From Agromyces ramosus (GTDB lineage: Bacteria; Actinomycetota; Actinomycetes; Actinomycetales; Microbacteriaceae): 64,000 nucleotides of DNA. The stretch lies in NCBI RefSeq assembly GCF_030817175.1, contig NZ_JAUSYY010000001.1, positions 2,666,001 through 2,730,000 on the forward strand, given 5' to 3'. The position numbers and the translations under genes are program-made. Shown here in pieces: positions 24,677 through 35,270 of this stretch; within the stretch, counting starts at the first letter, position 1, and every line of letters begins with the position of its first letter. Under the pieces are notes generated by a model. That model was not told the origin of the DNA. It ran no database searches and saw only the letters and a list, made by a program, of their open reading frames with translations.

Positions 24677-27600
24677 CTACGACGCGTCCCGACGTGCGTC
24701 GAGTCGTCGGGTGATCAGGAGTGCGCCGCCCCCGAGGACGAGGAGCAGGAGGGCCACGGGAAGCGTCAGCCATGGCAGGTCCCAACCGGTCGAGGCGAGC
24801 GGCGGGGGAACCTGGTGGTCGGTGGCGCACACGCCGTTCGGGTCGCAGAGCGCCCGCTCATCCGAGCTGGTCACGACATTGCGGAGCTGGTCGTCGCCGG
24901 CCGCGGTCACGGTCACGGAGTAGGTGAGGGTCACCACCTGTCCGACCGCGAGGTCACCGGTCCAGCCCAGCGTGTTGCCGGTTCGCGTCACCGACCCCGA
25001 CGTGGCCGTCGCGTTTCCGTTCCAGGTGGCGTCGTCGAGCACGGCGGTGAGGTCGTCCGTCACGCTCGCACCGCTCACGGCGCCGTCACCGCGCTGGGTG
25101 ATCGTGACCGTGTAGGTCACGACGTCGCCGACCTGCACGTTGGAGCCGGACTTCGGGTTCGCGACCTTGCCGAACACGTACCCGCCGGTCTTGTGGACGG
25201 TGCGGCACTCCGCGGTCTCATCCGGTGCCGGCACGCACTCGCCGGTGCCCGTGACGACGTTGGCGAGGGTCGTGTTCCCGGCTCCGGTCACGGTGACCGA
25301 GTAGGTGATCGTCACCACCTCGTCGACGCCGACGGTCCCCGACCAGGTCAGGGTCGTCGCGTCGAGCGCCACGGTACCGGTGGACGCTGCGGCGTCGTCG
25401 TTCCAGGTGGCGTCGTCGAGCACGTCCGAGAGGTCGTCGATGAGGGTCGCGGGCACCGCGGCCGGGCCGACCTGGGCGCCGGTGATCGTGTAGGTGATCA
25501 CGTCGCCCCTCGAGACATCCGAATCGTGCACCGGGTCGGCCATCTTCGAGTACTCGAAGCGGCCGGTCTGGTGCGACGTCGCGCAGTCGGGCGTTTCGTC
25601 GGGCGCCGGAACGCAGGTTCCGGCCCCGGGGTCGACCTCGTTGTTCAGGAACATGTCGCCGGCCGCCGTCACGGTGACCGAGTAGGTGATGGTGACGACC
25701 TGCCCGACGCTGAGATCGCCCGTCCAGTCCAGCGTTTCGCCCTCGACGTCGACGAGCCCAGTGGATGCCGCGGCGTCGTCGTTCCACGTGGCGTCATCGA
25801 GCACGTCGCCGAGGTCGTCGGTGATGGTCGCGCCCGTCACCGCCCCCGGGCCCTGGTGGGCGACCGTGACCGTGTACGTGATGACGCCGTCGACCGGGAC
25901 ATCCGAACCGGATGCCGGGTCCGACATCTTCGACACCGTGTACGTGCCGGTCTCGTGCGTGGTCGTGCACGACGGTGCATCGACACAGCCCTCGCTCGTG
26001 ACCACATTGGTCAGCGTCATGTCGCCGGCGCCGGTCACGGTCACGGAGTACGTCACTGTGACGACGTCGCCCGCCGCCAGGTCACCGCTCCAGGTGAGGG
26101 TGGGTGCCGAATACGACGATGTTCCCGCACTGGCGGCCAGGTCATCGTTCCAGGTGGCGTCGTCGACGACGGCCGACAGGTCGTCGCTGAACGAGGCGTC
26201 CTCGACGGGGCCTTCACCGATCTGGGTCACGGTCACCGTGTACTCGATGACTTCGCCGATCTGCACCGTGCTGCCGGCGGCCGGATCGGATGACTTCACC
26301 GTCTCGTACCGGCCCGTCTGGTGCGTGGTCTCGCAGTCGTCGACGCTCTCGCAGCCGGGCGACTGCACCGTGTTCCCGATCAGCGTGTCCCCGGCCGCGG
26401 TGACCGTCACCGAGTACGTGACCGTCGCGACATCGCCCGGGCCGAGCTCGCCGGTCCACGCGATCACGCCGTCCTCGTAGGTGAACGTGCCCTGGGAGGC
26501 GACGATGTCATCGTTGAAGGTGGCATCGTCGAGCGCGTCGGCGAGGTCGTCGTTGAAGAACTGCCCCACGACCTGGCCGAGGCCCGACTGCGTCACCGTC
26601 ACCGTGTACGTGATCACGTCACCCGCCTGCACGTCGGAACCGGATGCCGGATCGGCGGTCTTCACCGTCGTGTACGAAGCCGTGTAGTGCTCCGTCTCGC
26701 AGTCCTCCTGTGTTGCGCAGCCCTCACTCGTGACCACGTTGTAGAGCCGGGTGTCGCCGGCGCCGGTCACGGTCACGGTGTAGGTGATCGTCACGACGTC
26801 GCCCACCGCGAGGTCGCCCGACCACTGCAGCACCTGGTTCACCGGGTCGAATCCGACGGTTCCCCCAGTTGCCGTCAGCTCTCCGTTCCACGTCGAGTCG
26901 TCGAGCAGGTCGGAGAGGTCGTCCACGAGTGCGGCGCCCTCGTACGCGGCTTCACCACGATGCGTCACCGTGACCGTGTATTCGATCTCGTCGCCCTCGT
27001 CGACGTTCGCACCATCCACCGGGTCCGAGGACTTCACCACGTCGAAGGCCCCGACCGTGTGCTCGACGGGCGGGCAGCCGGCGTCGGGGCAGCCCGGGCT
27101 CTGCACGCCGTTCTCGACGAACCAGTCACCCTCATCGCCGATCGCGGCCGACGGCTTCACCGTCACCGAATAGGTCACCAGCGCGACCCCGTCGACCGGA
27201 ACCGTGCCCGACCAGGAGATCACTCCATCGACCAGGGTCGCGGTGCCGATCGTCGCCGCGAGGTCGCCGTTGTACACGGTGTCGTCCGTCACCCCCGCAA
27301 GGGCGTCGGTGAACTGTGCGACGGCCGCCGCCGTGCCTTCCTGGGTGACGGCGATCGTGTAGGTGATCACGTCACCGGGGTGCACCGTGCTGCCCGACGC
27401 GGGGTCGGCGGTCTTCCCGGTGGTGTAGTTCACCAGTTCGAGTCCAGCAGGATCGCAGTTGATGGTCGGGGCCACGCCTGAGTCATCAGGGATCGCGGCG
27501 GCACCGCAAGCCGTGTTCACGACGTTGCCTCCGCCCGTGGCCGTGATGGTGAACTCGTGGACCTGCTGCGCACCCGGGGTGAGCTCGGCAACCGTGAAGG

Positions 27601-30439
27601 AGCCTTCGGGGAACAGGTCGTCGGTGATCTCGAGGCCGGTCAGGGTGCCCTGCCCGGTGTTCTCGATCACGATCCGGTAGGGGATCTCGTCTCCGACGCG
27701 GTAGACCGGGTAGTCCTCGACCGTGTTCGCATCACGCCAGACTCCTTCGGCGTCCTGCACGTACTTCTTCAGCGCCGCCGAATAGTGGTTCGCCACCGTG
27801 ATCGACGCCGAGGTGCGCATCACGAGCTCGGTGTGCTCGGTTCGCGCTTGCGCCCGGTTCACCAGCACATCCCCGCCATCGACGCCGTCAGTTGCGATGT
27901 TCACCGTGAAGGGCTGGGTCGCGCCCGCCGCGAGCGCCGGCCCGACCACGCGCACGGCGGTCGCATCCGGCGTGAACGTCGTCGACCAGCCCACCGTGTT
28001 TCCCGAAGGGTCGCCGGCTGCGCCGTTCGATGCGTCACCGGGGTCGTCGCTCAGCGTCGCCGGGTTCGCCGTGGTGTAGTACACCGTCGCGCCCCCGACG
28101 GCGTCGACGCCCGTCAGCTCGTAGTCGCCCACGAAATCGGTGCCGCGACCGTCGCCGACGTACGGCAGGATGTCGATCGTGTCCGTGTAGTCCTGCGGCA
28201 GCGGGTCGAACGAGCGGAGTGTCACCGTCCATGACCCCTCACCGACGCCGTCGCCGGCGAGGTTCGGGATGAAGGGCGAATCCGCCGTCTTGCCGATCGA
28301 GGTGTAGCCGCTCGTCGAGACGGTCACCTGGGCGGCCGCAGAGCGGGTCTGCCCGGCGTACGAGGCGACCGCGGTGTTGGTGAGCACGGTGCCCGGCGTC
28401 ACGCTCTGGTCGGCGACGGCCTGGTAGGTCTGCGCGTGCTGGGTGTTGGTCGCGACGCCGTTGAAGGTCCAGTTCAGGACTTGCCGGCCCTGCCCATCCG
28501 CACTGACGACGGGAGCGGGCGTGGCCGAGCCCGGCACGTAGGTCAGGCCGAGGGGCAGGGTGTCGCTGACCTGGTACCCGTCGACGGTGGGCGGGATCTG
28601 CCCGGCTCCGTTGGCGGCGTACGTCAGCGTGAACGTCGCGGGGACGCCCGGAGTCACGGCAGTGCGGTCGGCCGACTTCACGATGGCCGGCGAGGCATCC
28701 GAGATGCGCAGCACGTCACGGAAGCCCGTCGTGCACGGGTACCGCCAACCCGGGGTGTTCGTGATGCACCCCGCATAGTCGGGGCCGGTCCAGGTGTTCG
28801 GGACGGGGGCGTCGTGGATTCCGGAGAAGAAGCTCCACACTTCGGTGCCTGCGGGCGTCGACGGCCGGATCCGCAGGAAGGCGACCGGGGTGATGCTCGA
28901 GTCGTTGACGTGCGCCTCCGCCTGGCCCTGGGTCATGACGACGCGCACGGCCTTGACGTCGGCGAGGTTCGCCGGCGGCGTCGTGCTCCAGCCGGTCGCG
29001 GGAGCGCAGTCGAACGCGCTCGGGTTGTAGCCGGGGCTCGCCGGGTCGAGGTTCGCGCTCGTGCCCGTGTAGTACTCGAACGGGGCGCCGTCGACGCCGC
29101 CCGCCGGGGCGCCCCATACGAAGTTCTCGAGGGTCACGTACCTCGTGTCGAATGGCGCGCACATGCCGACGAGAAGGTTGTCGGCACGGTGGGACCACCG
29201 CTGCCAGCCCGTGTCGAGGTACTGCCCCACGACGGTGCCCGCGGCGACGCGGTAGGTGTCGTCCCACGTCGTGCCGCCGCTGCCGGTGTAGCCGCGGCCC
29301 CAGCCGGAGGAATATATTCCCAGCGGCTGCCACGTCTTGGTCTCGCTGTTGTTCGACGGATCATCCTGCGCGGTCTGCCCGCTCGTCGACGTATAGGTCG
29401 GTGCGCTCGATGTGACGGTCGCCGAGCCGCCGGGGACGTTGAAGACCCGAACATAGATGGAGCCGGATGCCAGCGCCACCTGATCGGTCGGCAGCAGGCT
29501 GCCGGCCGAGTCACGGGTGGGAATGTTCGCGGGGTCGTAGTCGATGCCGCTCAGGGTCAGCTGGAACGTGTTCGGCCCGGTCTGGGTGAACGTGCAGGTG
29601 TCGACGAACGACGTCATGTGGGTTGACGGGTGGTCACCGCCCGACCACGGATGCCCATTGGCCGCGATGCCCATGTCGAACGGCGTGCAGCCCTGTGGTG
29701 CGATCTGGATCGTACCGCCCTGCGGCGAGGCGATTGTGAGGTCGTAGGTGATCGTCTGCGGGCCCGGGTCGCTTCCCGCCTGCTTGCTCAGCGTCCACTC
29801 GTAGCTCGTCTCGAAGTAGTTGGCCCCGCTCGAGATGTAGGCCGCGCCGGTGCCCCACCGGATGTCCATGCCGAAGCCGTTCACGATGGCGATCGGGCTG
29901 AGCGCGGCGGACTGCCCCGCGATCGAGCCGGTCGAGGAGAGCTGGCTGCCGGTGGGGCCGTTGGCCTCGATGGGAGTCTGCAGCACGACCGCCGTGCCCT
30001 GATCGTGGGTGCCGAGGTTGCACGTGAGGGTCGCCCGGTCTGCGGACAGCGCCGAGACCGGGTCGACTCCCGTGGTGAGACAGGCGTCGGGAAGCCGGCT
30101 GAAGAGGCCGTTCTGCAGCGTGGCAGTGATCGTGATGTTGTCGACGGGCGAGTTCGATGGTGCGGCGGCGTCATCGTTGACGTTCACGCGCCACTCGCCG
30201 GTGACCACATCGCCGGTGGCGACCGTGGTTGGCGTGCCGGGGACCCAGTCGGCGGTGATCTCGTAGACCGGGGCAGCGACAGCCGGACTTGCGATGAACG
30301 CACCCGCTCCGATCGTCGCAATGGCGACCGCCGCTGAAAGCACGCGGCGCCCGAGTCGACGCACCCGCCCTCGCGTTCGTCGGGATGATGCATCCGCCGT
30401 CGATCGCTTCGACTGCCCGAGTTGCATGAACCAGCCCAT
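24677..30439 (-). CDS. Giant LAxTG-anchored surface protein with DUF11-type repeats
   Basis: 1,920 residues. ATG 30439 has AGGGGG upstream and is followed by a long signal peptide (basic segment, then LSAAVAIATIGAGAFIASPAVAA; cleavage expected after AVAA). The first 620 residues are a beta-rich adhesin-like region; DUF11-like domains follow (SPAIVKSADRTAVTPGVPAT; GDEIPYRIVIENTGQGTL). About seven repeats of roughly 125 residues (near 1000-1875) share K-x-x-DPASGS and GDVITYTVTVTQ. The end has LASTG, a TM helix and RRLDARRD: a class-E-type LAxTG sortase signal. It probably forms an extended fibre on the cell wall. No sortase gene is in the window. Confidence 0.9.
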   Translation of the reverse strand: MGWFMQLGQSKRSTADASSRRTRGRVRRLGRRVLSAAVAIATIGAGAFIASPAVAAPVYEITADWVPGTPTTVATGDVVTGEWRVNVNDDAAAPSNSPVDNITITATLQNGLFSRLPDACLTTGVDPVSALSADRATLTCNLGTHDQGTAVVLQTPIEANGPTGSQLSSTGSIAGQSAALSPIAIVNGFGMDIRWGTGAAYISSGANYFETSYEWTLSKQAGSDPGPQTITYDLTIASPQGGTIQIAPQGCTPFDMGIAANGHPWSGGDHPSTHMTSFVDTCTFTQTGPNTFQLTLSGIDYDPANIPTRDSAGSLLPTDQVALASGSIYVRVFNVPGGSATVTSSAPTYTSTSGQTAQDDPSNNSETKTWQPLGIYSSGWGRGYTGSGGTTWDDTYRVAAGTVVGQYLDTGWQRWSHRADNLLVGMCAPFDTRYVTLENFVWGAPAGGVDGAPFEYYTGTSANLDPASPGYNPSAFDCAPATGWSTTPPANLADVKAVRVVMTQGQAEAHVNDSSITPVAFLRIRPSTPAGTEVWSFFSGIHDAPVPNTWTGPDYAGCITNTPGWRYPCTTGFRDVLRISDASPAIVKSADRTAVTPGVPATFTLTYAANGAGQIPPTVDGYQVSDTLPLGLTYVPGSATPAPVVSADGQGRQVLNWTFNGVATNTQHAQTYQAVADQSVTPGTVLTNTAVASYAGQTRSAAAQVTVSTSGYTSIGKTADSPFIPNLAGDGVGEGSWTVTLRSFDPLPQDYTDTIDILPYVGDGRGTDFVGDYELTGVDAVGGATVYYTTANPATLSDDPGDASNGAAGDPSGNTVGWSTTFTPDATAVRVVGPALAAGATQPFTVNIATDGVDGGDVLVNRAQARTEHTELVMRTSASITVANHYSAALKKYVQDAEGVWRDANTVEDYPVYRVGDEIPYRIVIENTGQGTLTGLEITDDLFPEGSFTVAELTPGAQQVHEFTITATGGGNVVNTACGAAAIPDDSGVAPTINCDPAGLELVNYTTGKTADPASGSTVHPGDVITYTIAVTQEGTAAAVAQFTDALAGVTDDTVYNGDLAATIGTATLVDGVISWSGTVPVDGVALVTYSVTVKPSAAIGDEGDWFVENGVQSPGCPDAGCPPVEHTVGAFDVVKSSDPVDGANVDEGDEIEYTVTVTHRGEAAYEGAALVDDLSDLLDDSTWNGELTATGGTVGFDPVNQVLQWSGDLAVGDVVTITYTVTVTGAGDTRLYNVVTSEGCATQEDCETEHYTASYTTVKTADPASGSDVQAGDVITYTVTVTQSGLGQVVGQFFNDDLADALDDATFNDDIVASQGTFTYEDGVIAWTGELGPGDVATVTYSVTVTAAGDTLIGNTVQSPGCESVDDCETTHQTGRYETVKSSDPAAGSTVQIGEVIEYTVTVTQIGEGPVEDASFSDDLSAVVDDATWNDDLAASAGTSSYSAPTLTWSGDLAAGDVVTVTYSVTVTGAGDMTLTNVVTSEGCVDAPSCTTTHETGTYTVSKMSDPASGSDVPVDGVITYTVTVAHQGPGAVTGATITDDLGDVLDDATWNDDAAASTGLVDVEGETLDWTGDLSVGQVVTITYSVTVTAAGDMFLNNEVDPGAGTCVPAPDETPDCATSHQTGRFEYSKMADPVHDSDVSRGDVITYTITGAQVGPAAVPATLIDDLSDVLDDATWNDDAAASTGTVALDATTLTWSGTVGVDEVVTITYSVTVTGAGNTTLANVVTGTGECVPAPDETAECRTVHKTGGYVFGKVANPKSGSNVQVGDVVTYTVTITQRGDGAVSGASVTDDLTAVLDDATWNGNATATSGSVTRTGNTLGWTGDLAVGQVVTLTYSVTVTAAGDDQLRNVVTSSDERALCDPNGVCATDHQVPPPLASTGWDLPWLTLPVALLLLVLGGGALLITRRLDARRDAS
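24800..27440 (-). repeat. Seven tandem repeats of about 375 bp within the surface-protein gene
   Basis: Each unit encodes about 125 residues containing DPASGS-V-x-x-GDVITYTVTV, DD-L-x-x-x-LDDATWN and GDVVTITYSVTVT, ending with a Cys-x(4-10)-Cys pair (for example EGCATQEDCETEH). The Cys pair could form one disulphide per repeat. Similarity is high between units, so copy-number change by recombination is plausible. Confidence 0.85.
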
Positions 30440-30764
30440 GTGTTGCTTCCCCCTGCTCGTTCCGGCATCGCCTGCAGCCGTCGACGGCCTGAGCCACGCT
30501 CGACGGTGGCGATGCTGATTCCTTTCTAGGGATCGTCCAGAATGGTCACCACTCAGTAGGAGGAAATGGTCCAAGGATGGTCCGCGTCTGGTCCGCCGGG
30601 TACCCGAACACTGGTCCGCCGGGCACGCGAAGGCTCACCACGAAACCAGGTCCTCCGGACCCCGCAGGACCGGCGTGCCGGGCAGGCGCCGACGTGCGCA
30701 GGTCGCGCTGCCCGGACCCACTGGGGTCGGGCAGCGCACTGCGGAGCCGCTCGCCGGCGCTGCC
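30440..30764 (-). other. Upstream region of the surface-protein gene with phased GGTCC repeats
   Basis: No gene is supported here. The region holds the promoter of the surface-protein gene and five GGTCC motifs starting at 30569, 30579, 30590, 30613 and 30649; the first intervals are about one or two helical turns. A 21-bp near-repeat, ctggtccgccggg-n-ac-n-cgaa, occurs at 30588-30608 and 30611-30631 (19/21 identical). These could be binding sites for one of the neighbouring LuxR-type regulators. Confidence 0.5.
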
Positions 30765-33700
30765 CTACTTGGGTCCGCTCTTCCGCGCGAGTTCGAGCGT
30801 GCGCGTCGACTCGGTGTGACCGGCGATGTCCACCGCGCGGTAGTCGATGGTCGTCGCGCCCTTGCCGACGCGGATCGGACCCGTGTAGGCCTGGAACTCG
30901 CCGCCGTCGATCCGGTACTCGATCACGCCGATACCCGACATCGCGTCCTTCGCCGTCAGCGTGACGATCCGCTTCTTGGTGTCGACCTTCGCCGACGTGA
31001 CTGGGGCAGCGGTGTCCCGCTGCACGGAGACCGCGGCTTCTTCCGACACATTGCCCGCCGCGTCGGTTGCCCGCGCCTTCACGATCGTGGTGCCGTCGGC
31101 GGTGACGGCGACCGGCTCGACGTAGGGCTGCCATCCGGATCCCGTCGAGATCTCGATCGTGGGCGCATCATCGAGGTCGTCCGTCGCTGCGGCGGCGACG
31201 GTGACGTCGCCCGTGAACCAGCCGGTCGCCGGCTCGGCCGGCGACGTCGTGAGCGTGACCTTCGGAGCCTCGGTGTCGACGACCTCGGGCTGGATCCTGA
31301 ACGCATCGACGATCATGTAGCTGCCCGACTTCATCGTGCCGGTGATCGTGTGAACGCCTGGAGCCAAGCCGCTGATCGAGAGCACCGTCTGCTGATGCAG
31401 CCGGGTCGCGTTGAAGAACGACTGCGTCGTGTAGAACGCGCCGTCGAGGGTGACGTCGACCTCACCGAGGTCGGTGTTGACCTGGGAGATGATGTCGACG
31501 CCGGTGCCGTTGAACGTCAGCTCCCACGAGTCGCCGAGGTTCTGCGTCGCATCGATGTCGCCCAGCCATGCACCCCCACCGCCCCGCGCTGCGTCACGCC
31601 AGACCCACGACTCTCGAGTGGGTGCCGGAGCGCTTCGGTAGATGACACCGGAGGTGTTGTTGATGGTCTCGCCATCGGTCGGCTTGGTGAGCTCGACCGT
31701 CACGTTCGTCGAGGCCCGGCGCACGCCGAGGGTCATCGACGCACCGGCCGGCAGCGCGTTGTAGGCCTGCCAGAACGAGTTGCGTTGCTCCGTGACCTCG
31801 GTGCCGTTGATCGTGCGAATGAGGTCGTCGGTGCGCAGGCCGGCCGTCGCGGCCAGGCTGCCGTCCGGCACGGAGACGAACTTCACGCCCTTGAAATCAC
31901 TGATCGCATAGGACGACTGCTCCGCCGTGGTGGTGATGTTGGCGATGTCGCCGCCCCAGAGGTTCTCGACGTACTTGCGCCGGGCGAGCTCGATCGGATC
32001 GGGGCCGCTCGTTCCGGTCGGGAGCACTGCCTCGGGCGGGAGTGCGCCGTCTGCGGCGCCGAAGCCCGTCATCGGGATGTCTTGGAAGCCGAGAGCCAGG
32101 GCCGGCGACGTGCTCCCCACGGTGAAGTCGTAGTTCCCGGTCGGGTCGGCATCGGAGAACATCGGATCGCCGACGGCCGAGTCCTGGTCCATGCCGGCGG
32201 CGTACCAGCTCGACGCGGTGTTGAGCGTCGTGCCGTCGGCGGAGAGCTTCTCGGTGACGCCGCCTCTGGGCCTGACATCGATCGCGGCTCCGGCGTTCCA
32301 GAAGAGGTTCTTGCCGATCGTGTACTTCGCGAGGGCGGGGTCGTTGAGCACGTTGTCGTAGGGAAGCCTGCCGAGGGTGATGTTGTGTTCGATCACGTCA
32401 CCGCCGGGCATGTAACTGACTTGCTCGAACGTCGCCCCGTTGAGGATGAGGTTGTTGCGCAGCGTGCGCTCGAAGCCGTCGCGGAGCTTGACGCCGCCCT
32501 TGAGCAGGACGTTGTTCGTCATGACGAAATTCGATGAGCCGTCGTCGAGGTCGATGGCCCAGTCGCCATCGTGCCAGAACCGGTTGTGGTCGATGGTGAT
32601 CGGCTTGATGACGTCGAGCTTCATCATGGCTCGCGCCTGCTCGGCGGTCAGCTGGCCACCCGTGTTGCCCATGAAGGTCACGCCCTCGGCCAGACTGGCG
32701 AACGCGTTGTTCGCGGCACCGGTCTTCCAGAACCGGCTGCGGCCCCACGAGTTGATCGAGCCGTTGTCGCCGGTCTCCCGCACGCAGTCGAAGATGTCGT
32801 TGTCCTGGATGAGGTGCCCGCCCCACGTGTTGTCGGAGAAGTTGAGGCACGCGCGAGGGCTGTCCGACAGCGAGTTCCCACGAACAGTGACGTCGAGGGC
32901 CATGGCGATGTTGACGGACGAGGTCTGCTTCTCGTAGCGACCGTTGTTGCGCATGACATTGCCCTCGATGAGGATGTCGCGCGGGTAATCCTCGGTCTTC
33001 GGCCCGCGCTGCCGAGATCATCGATCGGCGGGGTGGTGAAGTAGTTGCCGGCGTAGTTGCGAACAGCGGCGGGCGATCCGACGACGTGTACGTCGGTGGC
33101 TCCGTTGTTCTCGAATCGGCTGCCGGTGATCTCGGTGCCGCTGTTGTATCCCTCGAGGTAGACGCCGTTGCCGCCGAGGTCGGTGAAGGTCGAGTCGGTG
33201 AATGTGACATCCCGACTGTTCTTGAGGTAGGCGGCGCCCTTGGCGACGACCGACCAGTCGCCCCGCGAGAGGCTGACGAAGGGGCTGTTGAAGAGGGTCC
33301 GGTGGGTGCGCTCGAAGCTCAGGTTCTCGAAGGCGATGTCGTGGATCGGGTCGGCGGACGAAGTGCCGGTCAGCGTGACGAGCTGGTCGAGTTCGCCGAC
33401 CTCGATGGTCGCGGTCGAGAGGTCGACCCCCGGGGCGGGCTTGAGGTAGAGCTTGTTCGCGTCGCGATCGAGGAACCATTCGTTCGCGGCGTCGAGCTCT
33501 TCACGGATGTTCTCGACCATGACGGCGTTGGAGTTCATCGGCAGGGCGGCATTGCAGTCCTGCGGACGGTTGTTGTCGCCGACGAACGTCAACTGGAGCG
33601 CGTCGCTGACGCGCCCGGCGATCGTGAAGGAGACGCTGCCCCAGTCGTGGCAATGCATGGCGCGGACGTAGCCGGTTGTCGGCTTCGACCAGCCGGCCGA

Positions 33701-34282
33701 ACGGGAGTTCAGCGTGGCCATCGACGTCGTGCCCTCGAGACGGGAAGCGCTGTCGTTCCAGTTCGGGTATCGGGCCATGACCTGGCGTGCATCGTCGACG
33801 AAGAGCTCATCGAAATCGACGCCGGCGGGGACATCCGTCACCATGACGCTCGGATCGGCCTCGGTCGGCGTCCAGGTGCCGGTGAGCTTGCGGCCGCCGT
33901 TGATCGTGGCGCCGTTTCCCGCGCCGACCCAGCGCACGGGTGCAGCCTCGGTGCCCGAGTCGGCGTTGGTCAGCGCGAGGGTCGAGTCGAGGTAGTACTC
34001 GCCTTCGGCGAGCTGCACGGTCACCGGGGCGCCGCCGGCGAGGGCGTCGCGGACGAGTTCCTGTGCCTTCGTCATCGTCTTGACGGGCGCCTCGCCTGAG
34101 GTGCCGGCATTCGCGTCGCTCCCGTTCGTCGCGACGAAGACCGTGACGGCTTCGGCGGCCTGCGCGGGGAGCGCGGCAAGTGTGGACAGCGCGATGGCAG
34201 CGATACCCGCACCGGCGATGGCCCGAAGGAAATGGCGCGCCCAAGGGGCCGCGCCGCTCGTCGGGGTGACCTGATCTGACAC
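30765..34282 (-). pseudogene. Secreted right-handed beta-helix protein with PDZ and binding domains, frameshifted
   Basis: Two overlapping frames encode one protein of about 1,170 residues. The first (GTG 34282, AAGGGA upstream) has a signal peptide and a beta-helix N-terminus: ATINGGRKLTGTW, DELFVDDARQVMARYPN, EWFLDRDANKLYLKPAPG, typical of beta-helix glycosidases (GH110/GH141-like). At about 33008 one base appears missing; the second frame resumes at GPKTEDYPRDILIEGN and runs to 30765. It adds more helix coils, a PDZ domain (GLRTDDLIRTINGTEV), a carbohydrate-binding-like beta-sandwich, and two Ig-like/chitobiase-type domains. It is either a recent pseudogene or an assembly error in a GC-rich run (gcagcgcgggcc). 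Expected role: extracellular polysaccharide breakdown. Confidence 0.82.
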
Positions 34283-34467
34283 TGGAACTCCCTTGTTCAG
34301 CGTGTGTCGAGAATCGAGGTTCGGATGAAACATCCGATCTCTCCGGCCAAGGCTAGAGGTGTCAAGCCCAAAGCGTCAACGTTTCGGCGATGAACGGCGG
34401 AGAATACCTCCGATGTTCAGCGGGGATGCCACAGCAAACCGTGAGACGCGCATGCGGGTGCCCTCCG

Positions 34468-34527
34468 CCTGTTCGGCACGCGCGCGCCGGTGATGTGCTC
34501 GTCGTGGAATGAGGACGCCCACAGCTG
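34468..34527 (+). pseudogene. Remnant of the resolvase-fold gene at 19.4 kb
   Basis: Bases 34468-34507 match 19721-19762 of the resolvase-like gene almost exactly (gttcggcacgc and gccggtgatgtgctcgtcg are shared), with one or two indels; 34511-34527 then match its last codons (gaggacgcccncagctg). The intervening roughly 110 bp are missing. It is a decayed partial copy 15 kb from the intact gene, just before the SDR gene. Confidence 0.75.
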
Positions 34528-34535
34528 CTCTCGGC

Positions 34536-35234
34536 TCAGCCGAGCAGCTCGACGATCTCGCCCGCGCGTCCGCGCTCGAGCAGGCGCTGGACGTGGTCGG
34601 CGATCTGCTGCGGCGGGATCAATGGCCCGGCAGCGCGCTGCTGGTCGAGCGTGAGCGCCGCGAACTGCCGGCGTGCACGCTCGAGGCCGATCCAGCCGGG
34701 AACGACGGCCATGACCCGGACATCGGCCCGGTCGCCGAGCGAGCTCGTGTAGCGCCGGATGGCGGCCTTCGCCGCTCCATACTCAGGCGACGCGTACGGC
34801 TCATCGCCCTCGCCGGCGCTCGAGCCGATGTTCACGACCGCTCCGTGCGCCGCTGCGAGCCGCGGCCAGAGCCGCTGGGTGAGGAGCATGGGCGCGATGA
34901 GGTCGAGCGTCAGCGCGGCCAGCCAATGACCGGGATCGGCGTCGGGATACTGCGCGCCGATCGACCAGTCGCCGGCGTTGTTGACGAGTGCCGTGATGTC
35001 GGGGCGCTCGAGCAGCGAGTCGGCCGCGGCGTGAATTGCTTCGACCGTCGACAGGTCGGCGTCGACGACCGGTACCGGCGACCCGTGCCTGGCCTCGAGC
35101 TCGTTCGACGTCGCCGCCGCTGCCGCTTGGTCGCGGTCGACGAGGAGGACCCCTCGACCCTTCGCGAGCACGGTGTCGGCGATGACGGCTCCCAACCCGG
35201 CTGCTCCACCCGTGACCACGACGGTTCCATGCAT
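34536..35234 (-). CDS. SDR family oxidoreductase
   Basis: 232 residues, classical short-chain dehydrogenase: VVVTGGAAGLGAVIAD (TGxxxGxG), NNAGDW, NIGSSAGEG and the catalytic YGAAK. NAD(P)(H)-dependent alcohol/ketone chemistry in the cytoplasm; substrate unknown. ATG 35234 is the best start, although no strong ribosome-binding site is visible; a 35315 start would run through the GH84 terminator hairpin. It lies between the two secreted glycan-active genes, all on the minus strand, and might act on a released sugar. Confidence 0.87.
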   Translation of the reverse strand: MHGTVVVTGGAAGLGAVIADTVLAKGRGVLLVDRDQAAAAATSNELEARHGSPVPVVDADLSTVEAIHAAADSLLERPDITALVNNAGDWSIGAQYPDADPGHWLAALTLDLIAPMLLTQRLWPRLAAAHGAVVNIGSSAGEGDEPYASPEYGAAKAAIRRYTSSLGDRADVRVMAVVPGWIGLERARRQFAALTLDQQRAAGPLIPPQQIADHVQRLLERGRAGEIVELLG

Positions 35235-35270
35235 GCTCTCATCCTGCGCTGCCGCACCGACAGTGAACAG

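Noticed and set aside
24800..27440. CRISPR-like array from regular repeats
   Set aside because: The repeats are about 375 bp, fully coding and belong to the surface-protein domains.
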